Source: DSBN01 sp041686355
Lineage (GTDB): Bacteria > Spirochaetota > Spirochaetia > DSM-16054 > Sediminispirochaetaceae
DNA length: 64,000 bases
NCBI GenBank assembly: GCA_041686355.1
Contig: JAWLDZ010000006.1
Coordinates: 1-64,000 of the forward strand
Direction: 5' to 3'
Within the stretch, counting starts at the first letter, position 1. The number at the start of each line of letters is the position of its first letter. The translations under genes and the position numbers were made by a program. The notes beneath the pieces are model-generated. The model saw nothing but the letters and a program-made list of their open reading frames with translations. It was not told the DNA's origin and ran no database searches. Positions 51,855 to 59,966 of this stretch are shown here, in pieces.

Positions 51855-52856
51855 ATGAAATTAGCAATTAATGGATTTGGAAGAATTGGAAGAAGCGTAT
51901 TTAAGGTAGCCTTTGAACGTGACGATGTAGAGGTGGTTGCCATTAACGACATCACCGATGCAAAAACACTTGCACATCTGCTCAAGTATGATTCTAACTA
52001 TGGCCCTTTTCCCTACAAAGTTGAAGTAAAGGAAGACGCAATTGTAGTTGAAGGTAAAGAGGTTAAGGTGCTGGCCGAACGCGAACCGAAGAATTTGCCC
52101 TGGAAAGAGATGGGCGTTGATGTTGCTATTGAATCAACCGGTATATTCCGCTCAGCCTCCGGTCCCAAGGGCGGCTATAAGGATCACATCCTAGCCGGGG
52201 CGAAAAAAGTTATTTTGACTGTTCCCGCAAAGGACAAGGTTGATAAGACCATTGTGCTTGGTGTGAACGACAGTGATATTTCCGATAGCGATGAATCGGT
52301 GTCAAACGCCTCATGTACTACAAACTGTCTTGCTCCTGTAGCCAAGGTACTTCATGACAGCTTTGGTATAGAAGAGGGGCTCATGACCACTACCCATGCA
52401 TATACTTCCGACCAAAACCTGCAGGATGCTCCTCATAGCGATCTGCGCCGTGCACGCGCAGCTGCTCTTTCTATAATTCCCACCACCACTGGTGCCGCTA
52501 AGGCAGTCGGTCTGGTAATTCCCGAACTGAACGGCAAGCTGAACGGTATGGCCATGCGTGTTCCGACTCCTACCGGTTCTATTGTCGATTTAACTGTTCA
52601 GCTTAAGGGTGATCCCACGGTTGAAGAAGTAAACGCCGCTATGAAAAAGGCTGCCGAAGGACCCATGAAGGGAATCCTCGAGTACACAGAAGACCCGATC
52701 GTATCTATAGATATTAAGGGGAACCCACGATCATCGATTTTCGATGCCCAAAGTACCATGAAAATTGGAAAGGGATTTTTTAAGGTTCTGTCCTGGTATG
52801 ACAATGAATGGGGTTACAGCAATCGTGTAGTTGATCTGGCCGCAAAACTCGTGTAA
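51855..52856 (+). CDS. gapA: glyceraldehyde-3-phosphate dehydrogenase, type I
   Basis: A 333-aa glycolytic enzyme. NAD-binding GFGRIGR is at 7-13; the catalytic Cys154 is in SNASCTTNCLAP, and the catalytic His is in THAYTSDQ near 181. Asp32 in the Rossmann fold (INDITD) favours NAD over NADP. AGGAGG precedes the ATG. First gene of the operon; pgk follows after 10 nt. Confidence 0.98.
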   Translation: MKLAINGFGRIGRSVFKVAFERDDVEVVAINDITDAKTLAHLLKYDSNYGPFPYKVEVKEDAIVVEGKEVKVLAEREPKNLPWKEMGVDVAIESTGIFRSASGPKGGYKDHILAGAKKVILTVPAKDKVDKTIVLGVNDSDISDSDESVSNASCTTNCLAPVAKVLHDSFGIEEGLMTTTHAYTSDQNLQDAPHSDLRRARAAALSIIPTTTGAAKAVGLVIPELNGKLNGMAMRVPTPTGSIVDLTVQLKGDPTVEEVNAAMKKAAEGPMKGILEYTEDPIVSIDIKGNPRSSIFDAQSTMKIGKGFFKVLSWYDNEWGYSNRVVDLAAKLV

Positions 52857-52866
52857 GGGGGCTTTT

Positions 52867-54048
52867 ATGGCCGTGAAAACAGTAAAAGATATTGATCTAA
52901 AGGGAAAACGTGTCCTTGTTCGGGCGGATTTCAATGTCCCCCTTAAAGAAGGCGTGATTACCGATGATACTCGTATAAAAGCGGCCCTTCCGACGCTCCA
53001 GTATATACTGGAGCAGGAGGGGGCCTCTCTGGTCTTAATGAGCCACCTTGGCAGACCCAAGGGCGAACCAAAACCGGAGTTCAGCTTAGCACCAATTGCA
53101 CAGCGACTGGCAGAGCTCCTCGACCGGCCGGTAGAGATGGCCCAGGACTGTGTAGGTACTGAGACCACACAAATGGCGAACAAACTCAAACCGGGAGAAG
53201 TCCTGATGCTCGAGAACGTTCGCTACCACGCCGGAGAAACTAAAAATGATGCCGACTTTGCGAAGGAACTTGCGAAGAACGGGGACGTGTTTGTGAACGA
53301 TGCATTTGGCACCGCCCATCGCGCCCATGCATCCACTGAAGGGGTGGCGCATCTGCTTCCTGCCGCAGCCGGCTTTCTTATCGAAAAGGAAGTCCGTTTC
53401 TTTGAGCATCTCCTGTCGAATCCTGAAAAACCCTTTGTGGCGGTTATAGGCGGCGCGAAGGTGTCAAGCAAAATCGGGGTTTTAGAAACCCTGCTTGATA
53501 AATGTACGACCCTAGTTATTGGCGGAGCAATGTCATATACCTTTTTGAAGGCGCAAGGCCATTCAATAGGGAAGTCTATGGTAGAAAATGATTATATCGA
53601 TACGGCGAAATCTTTGCTTGATAGAGCACAACAGGCAGGGATTCGGGTGTTATTGCCGCTGGATCATATGGCCGGAAGTGAGTTTGATGAAAACACCGAC
53701 CCGGTATATGTGGACGAGGTAGATCTACCGGATGGCCTGATCGGGCTTGATATCGGCATGAAAACCCTGGAGGCCCTGAAAGAAAGCATTTCTGAAGCAA
53801 AATCACTGGTATGGAATGGGCCGATGGGAGTATTTGAATTCGAGAACTTTGCCAAGGGCACACTTGAGGTTGCCGAAATGGTTGCCGCTTGTGAGGGGAC
53901 TACCGTTGTCGGCGGTGGTGATTCCGTTGCCGCCGTGAATAAATTCGGTTTTGCAGAAAAAATCGACCATGTTTCAACCGGAGGCGGGGCCAGTTTAGAG
54001 TTTCTTGAAGGAAAAAAACTGCCCGGTATTGCAGTTTTAGAAAAATAA
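52867..54048 (+). CDS. pgk: phosphoglycerate kinase
   Basis: A 393-aa kinase making ATP from 1,3-bisphosphoglycerate. RADFNVPLK near the N terminus and SHLGRPKGEPK mark the substrate site; GGAKVSSKIGVL and GGGDSVAAVNKFG mark the nucleotide side. The ATG at 52867 follows AAGGGGG; the frame opens earlier inside gapA. Its last codons lie in the 99-bp sequence that is repeated around the N gap. Confidence 0.98.
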   Translation: MAVKTVKDIDLKGKRVLVRADFNVPLKEGVITDDTRIKAALPTLQYILEQEGASLVLMSHLGRPKGEPKPEFSLAPIAQRLAELLDRPVEMAQDCVGTETTQMANKLKPGEVLMLENVRYHAGETKNDADFAKELAKNGDVFVNDAFGTAHRAHASTEGVAHLLPAAAGFLIEKEVRFFEHLLSNPEKPFVAVIGGAKVSSKIGVLETLLDKCTTLVIGGAMSYTFLKAQGHSIGKSMVENDYIDTAKSLLDRAQQAGIRVLLPLDHMAGSEFDENTDPVYVDEVDLPDGLIGLDIGMKTLEALKESISEAKSLVWNGPMGVFEFENFAKGTLEVAEMVAACEGTTVVGGGDSVAAVNKFGFAEKIDHVSTGGGASLEFLEGKKLPGIAVLEK

Positions 54049-54135
54049 CAGCGGCCGTTAAACGGTTGCATAAATGGGAGATTATATGCGAAAACCTTAT
54101 ATAGCTGGAAATTGGAAAATGCATAAAACCAGGGT
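54037..54135. repeat. 99-bp direct repeat, left copy (assembly overlap)
   Basis: Identical to 54236-54334. It holds the end of pgk, the 37-nt spacer and the first codons of tpiA (a truncated copy at 54086-54135). Confidence 0.95.
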
Positions 54136-54235
54136 NNNNNNNNNNNNNNNNNNNNNNNNNNNNNNNNNNNNNNNNNNNNNNNNNNNNNNNNNNNNNNNNN
54201 NNNNNNNNNNNNNNNNNNNNNNNNNNNNNNNNNNN
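54136..54235. other. assembly gap (100 N) between identical flanks
   Basis: Exactly 100 Ns between two identical 99-bp sequences, in the middle of a well-known operon. Removing the Ns and one copy restores a normal pgk-tpiA junction. Confidence 0.95.
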
Positions 54236-54334
54236 TTAGAAAAATAACAGCGGCCGTTAAACGGTTGCATAAATGGGAGATTATATGCGAAAACCTTATA
54301 TAGCTGGAAATTGGAAAATGCATAAAACCAGGGT
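54236..54334. repeat. 99-bp direct repeat, right copy (assembly overlap)
   Basis: Exact copy of 54037-54135. It repeats the pgk stop and carries the start of the complete tpiA gene. Confidence 0.95.
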
Positions 54335-55034
54335 CGAGGCCTGCGATGATGCAGCGGATTTGGTCAAGCAGGTGAAAGGAGTAGACCACAAGGTGATGAT
54401 AGCTCCTTCTTTCACTTCCCTGGGCGTAGTTTCCGAAGTGGTTAAGGGCAGCAATGTAATATTAGGCGCCCAAAACATGGCTGCTGCAGAAGAAGGAGCA
54501 CATACGGGGGAGATTTCTCCGCTTATGTTAAAAGAGTGCGGGGTAGAAACCGTCATACTTGGACATTCTGAACGTCGCCATGTGTACGGAGAAAGCGATC
54601 AACTTATTAACACGAAAGTGAAGTTGGCTTTACAACACGGTTTCGAAGTAATTTTGTGCATCGGCGAAACCCTTGAGGAGCGAGAAGCCAGTAAAGCAGA
54701 ATCTGTAGTAAAAGAGCAGTTAAGCTCCGGTTTGCAGGATGTAAAGGCTGAACAACTTGAAAAGGTAGTAATCGCGTATGAACCGGTGTGGGCCATTGGA
54801 ACCGGAAAAACCGCTACCCCTGAAGATGCGGATGCAATCCACAAAGTGGTACGCGAAGAAATTGAAAACTTGTACGATCATGCGGCGGCCGAGCAAATGA
54901 TAATTCAATACGGAGGTTCGGTTAAGCCTAAGAATATAGCATCGCTGATGAATAAAGAGAACATCGACGGTGCACTGGTTGGAGGTGCATCCTTAAAAAC
55001 GGAGACCTTCGTTCCTATTGTGAAATTTAAGTAA
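54285..55034 (+). CDS. tpiA: triosephosphate isomerase
   Basis: A 249-aa TIM-barrel enzyme. Catalytic residues Lys11 (GNWKM), His94 (LGHSERR) and Glu166 (AYEPVWAIGTG) are all present. GGGAG 6-7 nt before the ATG at 54285 sets the start; an ATG four codons earlier overlaps that site. Third gene of the glycolytic operon. Confidence 0.98.
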   Translation: MRKPYIAGNWKMHKTRVEACDDAADLVKQVKGVDHKVMIAPSFTSLGVVSEVVKGSNVILGAQNMAAAEEGAHTGEISPLMLKECGVETVILGHSERRHVYGESDQLINTKVKLALQHGFEVILCIGETLEEREASKAESVVKEQLSSGLQDVKAEQLEKVVIAYEPVWAIGTGKTATPEDADAIHKVVREEIENLYDHAAAEQMIIQYGGSVKPKNIASLMNKENIDGALVGGASLKTETFVPIVKFK

Positions 55035-55054
55035 CTAGTAATGGAGTAACACTT

Positions 55055-55426
55055 ATGGGATTTTTTGGTATTTTGCTCTTGGTAATCTTTGTTATTACCG
55101 CGCTTCTATTGATTGTGCTGGTAATGATCCAAGACGACCAAGGTGAAGGATTGGGCGGGATTTTCGGCGGCTCTAGCAGTACCGCATTTGGTTCTCGTTC
55201 GGGGAACATTCTTACACGCGCAACCTCCGTATTAGGTGCGGTGTTTTTACTGACTGCTTTTGGGCTCGCGTGGGTGAATAAAACTCCCGAGGGGGGCGAT
55301 GTAATCGGCGCTGCCCGTGCAGAAGCAGCTCAGGAAAGTGAAGATTGGTGGAATGATCCGGTGGAAGAGTCGCCGGCATTGGACGAACAGAACCAAGACG
55401 AGCTGCCTGCCACCTTAGAACAGTAA
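55055..55426 (+). CDS. secG: preprotein translocase subunit SecG
   Basis: A 123-aa membrane protein of the SecYEG channel: two membrane helices (about 4-25 and 53-72) joined by GGIFGGSSSTAFGSRSGNILTR-type loop residues, the conserved SecG segment, and an acidic C-terminal tail of about 45 aa (EDWWNDPVEE) on the periplasmic side. The tpiA-secG neighbourhood is common in bacteria. The operon ends at the hairpin 55435-55472. Confidence 0.94.
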   Translation: MGFFGILLLVIFVITALLLIVLVMIQDDQGEGLGGIFGGSSSTAFGSRSGNILTRATSVLGAVFLLTAFGLAWVNKTPEGGDVIGAARAEAAQESEDWWNDPVEESPALDEQNQDELPATLEQ

Positions 55427-55434
55427 ATCTCAGG

Positions 55435-55472
55435 GTGCCCCCGCTGTCATTTAAGGCGAGGGGCACTTTCTT
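55435..55472 (+). terminator. terminator after secG
   Basis: Stem GTGCCCC plus CGC (55435-55444) pairs with GCG and GGGGCAC (55456-55466) with one bulged A, followed by TTTCTT. Confidence 0.8.
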
Positions 55473-55552
55473 ATGTGCATAGCTGTTCAGATTTTTTTTT
55501 CGGGTTTTATTCGGAAATTCCACTTGCACTCCGCGCGCGTCTAGGAGAAATA

Positions 55553-55966
55553 ATGAAAACTGCAGTAGTATTTTTTGCCGGGAACAACCGTAAGCAGCTC
55601 GCTGAAACTGCCAAGGGTTTGCAGCAGGGCTTGGAGAAGCAGGGCCATCAGGTGGATCTCATTGACGGAGATCGAGATGTTAATGTAAAACTCACTATGT
55701 ATGAATATGTATGTATTGGTGCAACTGCAATAAATTTTTTTGGTGGGAAGGTGAAGGAACATATTCCAAAATTTCTCGCCAATTCCGGAGTAGTATCCGG
55801 AAAGCGCTGCTTTGCATTTACAACTAAAACCGGGCTCAGACAGACAAAAACGCTACGCACACTTATGAACTTTATGGAACACGAAGGGATGTACTTAAAA
55901 AACTCGGATGTTCTTGGAAACTCTCAAGAGGCAGAGGAAGTTGGAAAACGGCTTCATGTGCGTTAA
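55553..55966 (+). CDS. flavodoxin-like protein
   Basis: About 137 aa with the flavodoxin alpha/beta pattern: a first strand KTAVVFFAGNNRKQLAETA at the phosphate-binding loop, a second DLIDGD, a third YVCIGATAINFFGGK, and CFAFTTKTGLRQT. The loop after strand 1 lacks the classical T/S-x-T-G-N-T FMN motif, so FMN binding is uncertain. TAGGAGA lies 5-8 nt before the ATG; the upstream open frame has no ribosome binding site. It could carry electrons to IspG or similar enzymes, but nothing in the sequence proves this. Confidence 0.72.
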   Translation: MKTAVVFFAGNNRKQLAETAKGLQQGLEKQGHQVDLIDGDRDVNVKLTMYEYVCIGATAINFFGGKVKEHIPKFLANSGVVSGKRCFAFTTKTGLRQTKTLRTLMNFMEHEGMYLKNSDVLGNSQEAEEVGKRLHVR

Positions 55967-56007
55967 GCTTGAGACTAATATTGCTTAAGAAGGAAGGTTA
56001 TAGCTAT

Positions 56008-57057
56008 ATGAGAAAGATCGGATTAGCCGTACTAATTATATTTACCATGTTTACAGGCTCGCTTATGGCGGATGTGATAGGAGAAACCGTAGCAACCGTA
56101 AACCTCACCCGTACAGAAGGTATTACAGCCCGGCAAGTAGATAAAAAACTCGCAGAAATCCGCAACATGGGCACCCAGACCGGTATACAACCGGACAAAA
56201 TCACCCGTGAACAAGTTCTAGATTCACTTATCTCAGAGGTACTCATAAAACAAGCTGCGGAAAGGGACGGAATCCGTGTACAACAGGAAGATGTCGACAA
56301 ACTTATTACCCAGCAGAAACGTCAAGTTGAAGGACAAATGGGTCAAAAGCTCGGTGATCAGGAGTTTCAATCTATAGTAAGACAGGAAACCGGTTATTCG
56401 TGGCAAGAGTATCGTCAGCGGATCGAAGACCAACTGCTGCAACAAACTTATATCACCCAAAAGAAACGGGGCATGTTCGAAGCAATAAATCCGCCTAATG
56501 AACGTGAAATACAAGCCCTATACCGGGAGAATGCCACGGAGTTTACAAACCCTGAGTTCCTCCGAATCAGCCATATATTTATTCCGCTTGCTGATAAGAG
56601 TGAAGCTGAGCAGGAAGAAGCACGTAGAAAAATCGAAGAGGCTCGTAAACAGCTGCGGTCAGGTGAAATGAGCTTCGATGATCTGGTTTTGAAATACTCC
56701 GAAGATGAAAACTCCAGATTCAGTGGTGGAGATGTCGGCTTTGTAACTCGTAATAATCAACAGATTAAACGAGTATACGGCGAAAACTTTTTTGATGAGA
56801 TTTTTGAACTCGAAGAGGGAGAAGTGTCGGATGTAATTGAATCGAACGTAGGTTTTCATATTGTTAAAGCTACCACCCATGAAATGCCGAAAATTCTTGG
56901 ACTGGACGACCGTATAGCTCCGGATAATCCCACTACGGTACGTGAATATTTACGTAATCGAATTTATCAGGAGCGTCAGCAGCAAACGCTTCAACAGGCT
57001 ATGAACGACGTGATGGAAGAATTACGTGAACAGGCCGAAATTGTACGATACGACTAA
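56008..57057 (+). CDS. SurA/PpiC-type peptidyl-prolyl cis-trans isomerase
   Basis: About 349 aa, exported: signal peptide MRKIGLAVLIIF with cleavage near LMAD. Residues about 20-175 are a SurA-like N-terminal chaperone domain; about 185-300 a parvulin (PpiC) domain with LRISHIFIPLAD, FSGGDVGFV and SNVGFHIVKA; then a C-terminal helix. It should assist folding of outer-membrane or periplasmic proteins. AAGGAAGG lies upstream of the ATG at 56008; the frame opens 13 codons earlier without a ribosome binding site. nusB follows after 2 nt. Confidence 0.9.
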   Translation: MRKIGLAVLIIFTMFTGSLMADVIGETVATVNLTRTEGITARQVDKKLAEIRNMGTQTGIQPDKITREQVLDSLISEVLIKQAAERDGIRVQQEDVDKLITQQKRQVEGQMGQKLGDQEFQSIVRQETGYSWQEYRQRIEDQLLQQTYITQKKRGMFEAINPPNEREIQALYRENATEFTNPEFLRISHIFIPLADKSEAEQEEARRKIEEARKQLRSGEMSFDDLVLKYSEDENSRFSGGDVGFVTRNNQQIKRVYGENFFDEIFELEEGEVSDVIESNVGFHIVKATTHEMPKILGLDDRIAPDNPTTVREYLRNRIYQERQQQTLQQAMNDVMEELREQAEIVRYD

Positions 57058-57059
57058 TA

Positions 57060-57482
57060 ATGGGATCTCGAAGAAAAGCACGAATTTTAGCACTACAGGC
57101 ATTGTTCAGTTGGGATTACACATCCAAGAGCAGTGCTGAGCTAGGACGCTTCGAATGGCTTGATGAAGATCGGCTGGCAAGCTTTGAGGATGATACTCTT
57201 ATGTTTGCCCGCCTAATCGTACAGGGAACCCTGGAAAACATAGAGGAAATTGACACTAAAATTACAGAACAGCTTGAGCATTGGGATTTCAGCCGGCTGG
57301 CACGGGTCGATTTAGCAATTCTGCGTTTTAGCATATACGCATTGGTATACCAAAAGGAAATCCCCTCCTCTGTAACGATTGATGAGGCAATTGATATTGC
57401 GAAGCACTACGGAAGCGGCGAATCGTATCGTTTTATCAATGGTGTTTTGGATGGAATACGCAAGCAGTTAATGGAAAAGTAA
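57060..57482 (+). CDS. nusB: transcription antitermination factor NusB
   Basis: A 140-aa all-helical RNA-binding protein: SRRKARILALQALFSWDY at the N terminus, and the later segments LARVDLAILRFSIYAL and PSSVTIDEAIDIAKHYG are typical. It works with NusE on boxA of rRNA operons. The stop overlaps the next start (TAATG). Confidence 0.95.
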   Translation: MGSRRKARILALQALFSWDYTSKSSAELGRFEWLDEDRLASFEDDTLMFARLIVQGTLENIEEIDTKITEQLEHWDFSRLARVDLAILRFSIYALVYQKEIPSSVTIDEAIDIAKHYGSGESYRFINGVLDGIRKQLMEK

Positions 57483-59104
57483 TGAATAAAAAAGATGTGT
57501 GGTTGTTGGGGGCGATCGTTGTCATAGCAGTAATGCTTGGACTTACGCTTACAACCATACTGCAGCAAAAGAAAAGTACCAGCGCTATCCAGGAAGCTGA
57601 TAAAATTGCGGAAATTGACAGGCTTCTGGCAAAGGGAATTGAAGGTACCGCGGTGGAAAATATTGAGTCCCTTGCCCGCAAAGATTTGTCTGCTGCAAGT
57701 TATATCCGGCTCATTAAACGTGCCTATCAAGTCTCTCGCCGTAACACTAACTACGACTTATATAATTATGTTTCTCAGGCAGCTTTGGAAGCATACCCTG
57801 CCAGATCGGATCTAAATGCACTCCGAATTTACGGTCTGCTGCGTGAAGGCCATACCAAAGCAGCAGCAGATATTTATAATGAGAGCGAAATCGAAACCGA
57901 AGATTGGCCGAGCCTCAGCTCGGAGATAAGCCTATATGTAGAAAGCTCCGCGGCGGCTGATGAGGAAGTGCTTTCCAAAAAGAGTGAAGCCGAAGACTTT
58001 CTTTCGATGTATTACAAAACCGGGAGCCATGGTTTTTTGCTTGATGCAGCACTGCTTTTACTGCGCCAAGGGGAGATACAGGCTGCTTATTCTACTGCGA
58101 CTGAAGAAACAGATTCAGGTGCCTTGCCCCCCGATTTTATGTTCCTCCTTGCCTTCGATGCAGCTAAATGGCAGCACGCCCACACTGTCTTAGCCAATCA
58201 TCCTCAAATGTTCAACAAAATTGAATACCAGTTTCTACAAGCAGATATTTCCATGTACCAGAACCGTCTTGACAGGGCGGAAGAACTGTATGAAAAGCTT
58301 TTAGAAAAAAAATCTCAGCTTGATACTGCTCTAAAACGCAGGGCTTTACTAAATACTCTGTACATCTACGATAAACTTGAAAAACCCATTTCCAATTCTA
58401 TTATGCAGTTGGTAATGGATATCTCTAGGGAAGACCCTGAAGATTCTGCGCTTCTGTTCGCCGGCTATTTTCTGTCGCAAAACAACACCGAACGGGCCCA
58501 GAGAGTTCTGGATGCTTCAGCTGACGGGGACCAGGAAAGTGTTTTGAGACAGGTTATTCAGGAAGGAACCGCTCAAAGGGTAAATCCCGAGCGTTACAAA
58601 TCGCTGTTATGGCGATTGGTATATCGAACCGAACAAGAGAGCTACGCCCGATATCTGGCTTGGTTCCTTATAGGAATTGAAGATATTCAGGGGCTGCAAA
58701 GCTTAACAGACCACAGCCGCAAAAACTTCGGCGACCGCAGCTGGATAGAGTTTTATGAAGCAGTAGTACTCATGTATTCACGGCAGTACATACACGCGGC
58801 AGAGACATTTAAGAGTGCTTTTTCCGGTGAGCCCCATTGGGAGTATCTCTACAATGCGGCTATAGCCTATTCCGTGTCCAACGACCTTTCCTCAGCACTC
58901 GACGAATTGAAGGCTGCCGAGGCGGTAGTACCCTCCGGTTCGCCCGGGAACGCAACAGTCTTAGCCGAACAGATAGAACTGCTTATTCAAAGCAACCGCC
59001 TTGCGGATGCACGCAGGCAACTCTCTATTTTGGAAAACAGGTTTCCCCACAATATGAAGGCGGGACTCCTAAAGAGTCTGCTTGATGCACGCTTGAGCGA
59101 CTGA
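57482..59104 (+). CDS. membrane-anchored TPR-like protein
   Basis: A 540-aa protein with an N-terminal membrane helix (about 7-27; VWLLGAIVVIAVML) and a long helical repeat region. Recognisable TPR-like units include RLDRAEELYEKLL, RQYIHAAETFKSAF and DLSSALDELKAAEAV. It is probably anchored in the inner membrane with the repeats in the periplasm. Translationally coupled to nusB by a 1-nt overlap. No enzymatic motif is visible and I do not recognise a specific function. Confidence 0.78.
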   Translation: MNKKDVWLLGAIVVIAVMLGLTLTTILQQKKSTSAIQEADKIAEIDRLLAKGIEGTAVENIESLARKDLSAASYIRLIKRAYQVSRRNTNYDLYNYVSQAALEAYPARSDLNALRIYGLLREGHTKAAADIYNESEIETEDWPSLSSEISLYVESSAAADEEVLSKKSEAEDFLSMYYKTGSHGFLLDAALLLLRQGEIQAAYSTATEETDSGALPPDFMFLLAFDAAKWQHAHTVLANHPQMFNKIEYQFLQADISMYQNRLDRAEELYEKLLEKKSQLDTALKRRALLNTLYIYDKLEKPISNSIMQLVMDISREDPEDSALLFAGYFLSQNNTERAQRVLDASADGDQESVLRQVIQEGTAQRVNPERYKSLLWRLVYRTEQESYARYLAWFLIGIEDIQGLQSLTDHSRKNFGDRSWIEFYEAVVLMYSRQYIHAAETFKSAFSGEPHWEYLYNAAIAYSVSNDLSSALDELKAAEAVVPSGSPGNATVLAEQIELLIQSNRLADARRQLSILENRFPHNMKAGLLKSLLDARLSD

Positions 59105-59131
59105 TATTATTAAACGGGAGATACAAAATTC

Positions 59132-59881
59132 ATGATAAAACTTAAAAGCCGCGAGGAAATAGAAAGAATAAGAGAATCCTGTCATCTGCTTGAACGGACT
59201 CATCAGGAAATTGCAAAGCTCATCGACGTGGGAATTACCACCCTCGAATTGGACCAATTTGCCAAAAACTATATAGAAACCCATGGCGGCAGCCCGGCCT
59301 TTCTTGATTATATGGGATATCCGGCCAGTTTGTGTACCTCAGTAAACAGTGTGGTTATTCATGGTATTCCGGGGGAACATAAGCTCAAAAACGGGGATAT
59401 AATCAGCCTTGACTTGGGTATCGATCTGAACGGGTATTTCAGCGATGCCGCGCGTACTTATGAAGTCGGCACTGTCTCGGAGGAAGCCCATGAGCTGGTG
59501 GAAGTAACCCGTCAGTGCTTATATGCGGGAATAGAAAAAGCATGTGCCGGTAATCGGATACAGGATATCGGTCGAGCAGTTTCAGCGCTGGCTAAACGAC
59601 ATAATTTTGGAGTTGTAAAGGATTACTGTGGTCATGGAGTCGGCTTCTCGCAGCATGAGGATCCGCAGATACCGAATTATGTAAGCCGGGGACCTAATCC
59701 TCGAATAAAACAGGGAATGATCCTTGCAATAGAGCCAATGATTAACCTTGGTACAGGTAAGGTGGTGGTGCATGATGACGGTTGGACTGTCGAGACCGAG
59801 GATGGACAATTATCTGCCCATTGGGAACATACCGTTGCGGTGTTTGACGATCATACCGAAATTTTAACCCAGATAGATTAG
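59132..59881 (+). CDS. map: methionine aminopeptidase, type I
   Basis: A 249-aa metallopeptidase removing N-terminal methionine. The five metal ligands of the family are present: two Asp (SLDLGID and SDAARTY), His (CGHGVG), Glu (AIEPMIN) and Glu (QLSAHWEHT region). GGGAG lies 11 nt before the ATG. No insertion or zinc-finger extension, so it is the simple type Ia form. Confidence 0.96.
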   Translation: MIKLKSREEIERIRESCHLLERTHQEIAKLIDVGITTLELDQFAKNYIETHGGSPAFLDYMGYPASLCTSVNSVVIHGIPGEHKLKNGDIISLDLGIDLNGYFSDAARTYEVGTVSEEAHELVEVTRQCLYAGIEKACAGNRIQDIGRAVSALAKRHNFGVVKDYCGHGVGFSQHEDPQIPNYVSRGPNPRIKQGMILAIEPMINLGTGKVVVHDDGWTVETEDGQLSAHWEHTVAVFDDHTEILTQID

Positions 59882-59889
59882 TGTTTTTT

Positions 59890-59919
59890 TTGACGCTTAG
59901 AGATAAAAATATATATATT
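59890..59919 (+). promoter_or_regulatory. promoter of the HtrA/DegP protease gene
   Basis: TTGACG (59890-59895), an 18-nt spacer and TATATT (59914-59919), then a leader of about 40 nt with GGAGG. No sigma-E-like sequence was recognised. Confidence 0.6.
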
Positions 59920-59966
59920 CTATGTAACTGTTCAAACAAACCATAAGGTGTGGAGGAAAAGTGTGT

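Noticed and set aside
54086..54135. Truncated tpiA gene
   Set aside because: It is the left copy of the same kind of 99-bp overlap; the full gene starts at 54285.
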